NCBI GenBank assembly: GCA_026003335.1
Contig: BPHB01000002.1
Coordinates: forward strand, 793,363-857,362
Length of the DNA: 64,000 bases
Direction of reading: 5' to 3'
Origin: Chitinophagales bacterium
GTDB lineage: Bacteria > Bacteroidota > Bacteroidia > Chitinophagales > CAIOSU01
In this document: piece after piece, positions 62,551 through 64,000 of the stretch
Layout of the letters: each line of letters opens with the position of its first letter
How positions within the stretch are numbered: position 1 is the first letter of the stretch
Position numbers and translations under genes: made by a program
Notes under the pieces: generated by a model
Databases searched by the model: none
Seen by the model: only the letters and a program-made list of their open reading frames with translations
Told to the model about the DNA's origin: nothing

Positions 62551-64000
62551 TTAATATTGCCTGTCCAGCACATACCAGCTGAAAGCGCGCAACATCAGTT
62601 TGGAGAAAGAATCACGCAGCAGGGGGTCTACTTTAGCCCACTCCCGGTTTATCATATCACGGGCCTGGTCCATGCATAGCTGTATTGCACCGCAATCTTC
62701 TACTAGCTGCACGGCCCGGCTCAGGGCTTTTTTGTTTCTAGGTTTTGAGCGAATGATGTCCCATAATTCTTTCCTTTCCTTATAGGAGAGCTTCCCCATA
62801 GCCTTCACCACCGGAAAAGTAATTTTTCCTTCGGAGAGGTCTTCGGCTTTAGACTTCAGATCGTCTTTAAAGCCTCTGAGGTTCAGCGCATCATCCACTA
62901 TCTGAAAAGCAACTCCAAGCACTTCATAAAAGCGGCCAATGGCATGGATTTGCTTTTTTGTTCCCCCACCCATGAGCGCTCCGGTCATTGCCAGAGTACT
63001 TGCCGGCACTGCAGACTTCAGACGGTGAATAGCGGTTATTCTTTTTTCCAGCAACCGAATATCTCCGGTTTTCACTACCTGAGGCATCATGTAATCCAGT
63101 CCGGCAAGATCAAGGGCCTGTCCGGAATGGGCAGCCCTGAGGGATTCAAAGTAGAGATTATATATCTGTACTTTCCGGGCCGGCTTAATGAAATCGGCAT
63201 GATAAACAATAATCTGCCCGATAAAGTAGGCGGCCGTTCCGGCATTGATTGCGATGGGCTCACCGAATAAGACATGGGCCGAAGGACCTCCCCTGCGAAT
63301 GGGCGACTTGTCTTCTACGTCATCCACAATAAGCGACCCGACATGCATCAGCTCAGGCAGTGCCAGCCAGTCGGAAACATGCTGGGAATTACCCCCGACA
63401 ATATCGCAGCACGCCAGCGCAGCATACGACCGCCAGGATTTCCCTCTGCGGTCAATGATCGTACGTATAGGTTTAATAAGCGAGTCGGAATAACGCCTGG
63501 CATCTATGCCATCAATGTGATGTTTATTTTTTTTATGTGAAACAAGTTCCAGCAATTTTTCTTCGCTGGGATTCAGGGGCAGAATTTTTTCAATGGATTT
63601 GAGTGTTTCCCGACTGACAACCTTGAAGAAGTCATCCATAGACTCCAGCTTAAAGAAGCCATGTCTTTCCACAAACCCCGGTCCCTTTACCTGCCGGCCT
63701 TTAAAGGTTCCCTCTACATTTACCCTACCCTCCCAGAAGGCCGGTTTGGAAATGACGGTCATAAACTCTTGCTGTTCAAAAGGAGTGGTTACCGTCAGAG
63801 AGATTTTTGCCCCGGGTATGTCCAGTAGCCATTTTACCGGATAGTCATTGAAGGTACGCATACTGGTCCATAGGTCAAGGGGCTGGAGATTAAAATCTGT
63901 ATAAGCCCTGCGGTTGCCGGCAGGATCAATCACAATGGCCCATTTGCCCACCCCTCTGGGCTTTTTACCCGACAGGTCAAACAGGTCGTAGGCACTGATT
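62551..64000 (-). CDS. CrtC-like lipocalin fused to polyprenyl diphosphate synthase, 5' end outside
   Basis: The frame is open to the right edge, so the start is outside the window; at least 482 residues are visible. The N-terminal about 125 visible residues look like the end of a CrtC/AttH lipocalin-type domain (GNRRAYTDFNLQPLDLWTS, GRVNVEGTFKGRQVKGPGFVERHG), known from carotenoid 1,2-hydratase-like proteins. The rest is an E-type prenyl synthase with the first aspartate-rich motif in SLIVDDVEDKSPIRRGG, GQALDL, and a second motif VDDALN. The last differs from the canonical DDxxD by Asn at the fifth position. The gene precedes mvaD and mvk. The fused activity is unknown; see finding. Confidence 0.85.
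   Translation of the reverse strand, partial: ISAYDLFDLSGKKPRGVGKWAIVIDPAGNRRAYTDFNLQPLDLWTSMRTFNDYPVKWLLDIPGAKISLTVTTPFEQQEFMTVISKPAFWEGRVNVEGTFKGRQVKGPGFVERHGFFKLESMDDFFKVVSRETLKSIEKILPLNPSEEKLLELVSHKKNKHHIDGIDARRYSDSLIKPIRTIIDRRGKSWRSYAALACCDIVGGNSQHVSDWLALPELMHVGSLIVDDVEDKSPIRRGGPSAHVLFGEPIAINAGTAAYFIGQIIVYHADFIKPARKVQIYNLYFESLRAAHSGQALDLAGLDYMMPQVVKTGDIRLLEKRITAIHRLKSAVPASTLAMTGALMGGGTKKQIHAIGRFYEVLGVAFQIVDDALNLRGFKDDLKSKAEDLSEGKITFPVVKAMGKLSYKERKELWDIIRSKPRNKKALSRAVQLVEDCGAIQLCMDQARDMINREWAKVDPLLRDSFSKLMLRAFSWYVLDRQY

Overview
The window reads as chromosomal DNA of a free-living Bacteroidota bacterium, probably outside the gut Bacteroidales. Several points agree on this. Secreted proteins end in type IX secretion (T9SS) sorting domains. 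Start sites lack Shine-Dalgarno sequences, and two or three promoters fit the Bacteroidota TAnnTTTG consensus. Arginine synthesis uses the acyl-ornithine transcarbamylase route. The branched-chain E1 dehydrogenase is an alpha/beta fusion. There are bacillithiol (bshA), mevalonate-pathway and DUF5777 genes. No plasmid, phage or CRISPR hallmark was seen.

Layout. 0-3.7 kb: the 3' end of bshA, then two tandem, partly near-identical multi-pass membrane proteins. 3.7-11.6 kb (minus strand): rimP-nusA-infB, metK and a fused 2-oxoacid dehydrogenase E1. 11.8-24.8 kb (mostly plus): a 1,430-residue SGNH/T9SS protein with cysteine-rich repeats, an RlmI-type methyltransferase, a cytochrome-like lipoprotein/YceI/DUF5777 trio, rpsF-rpsR-rplI, lysA and a PhoD-type phosphatase. 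24.8-33.4 kb (minus): tRNA-Arg(CCU) and a tightly packed arginine operon (GNAT-argG-argC-argD-argF'-argB-argE-argH) preceded by a region rich in hairpins; argD carries a one-base frameshift. 33.5-46 kb: a T9SS esterase, a LexA/CI-like repressor, pyruvate dehydrogenase E2, NDH-2, an M16 peptidase lipoprotein, dnaX and an acyl-CoA ligase. 46-58 kb: an accessory region described below. 58-64 kb: LMW phosphatase, hisS, a DUF167 gene, then mevalonate kinase, diphosphomevalonate decarboxylase and a CrtC-lipocalin/prenyl synthase fusion that leaves the window.

The accessory region (46-58 kb) is the most interesting part. It holds two copies of one regulatory cassette: a stand-alone LytTR DNA-binding protein, a divergent intergenic region with three direct repeats at an exact 21-bp period, a 39-nt block identical in both copies just before the start codon of the divergent gene, and then a secreted surface protein. 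One LytTR copy is intact; the other has an in-frame stop. The targets include a glycine-rich repeat protein that combines a Peptidase_S74 intramolecular chaperone with a T9SS sorting domain. A second S74 gene has lost its signal peptide and begins beside a (CTTAC)7 tract, where loss of one unit would join an upstream ATG to the reading frame, so it is a candidate phase switch. A third S74 copy is a short remnant beside a REP-flanked tyrosine transposase. Frameshifts or stops in four genes of the window (argD, the 51.7-kb membrane protein, the transposase, the second LytTR gene) are either real decay or assembly errors, and reads would be needed to tell them apart.
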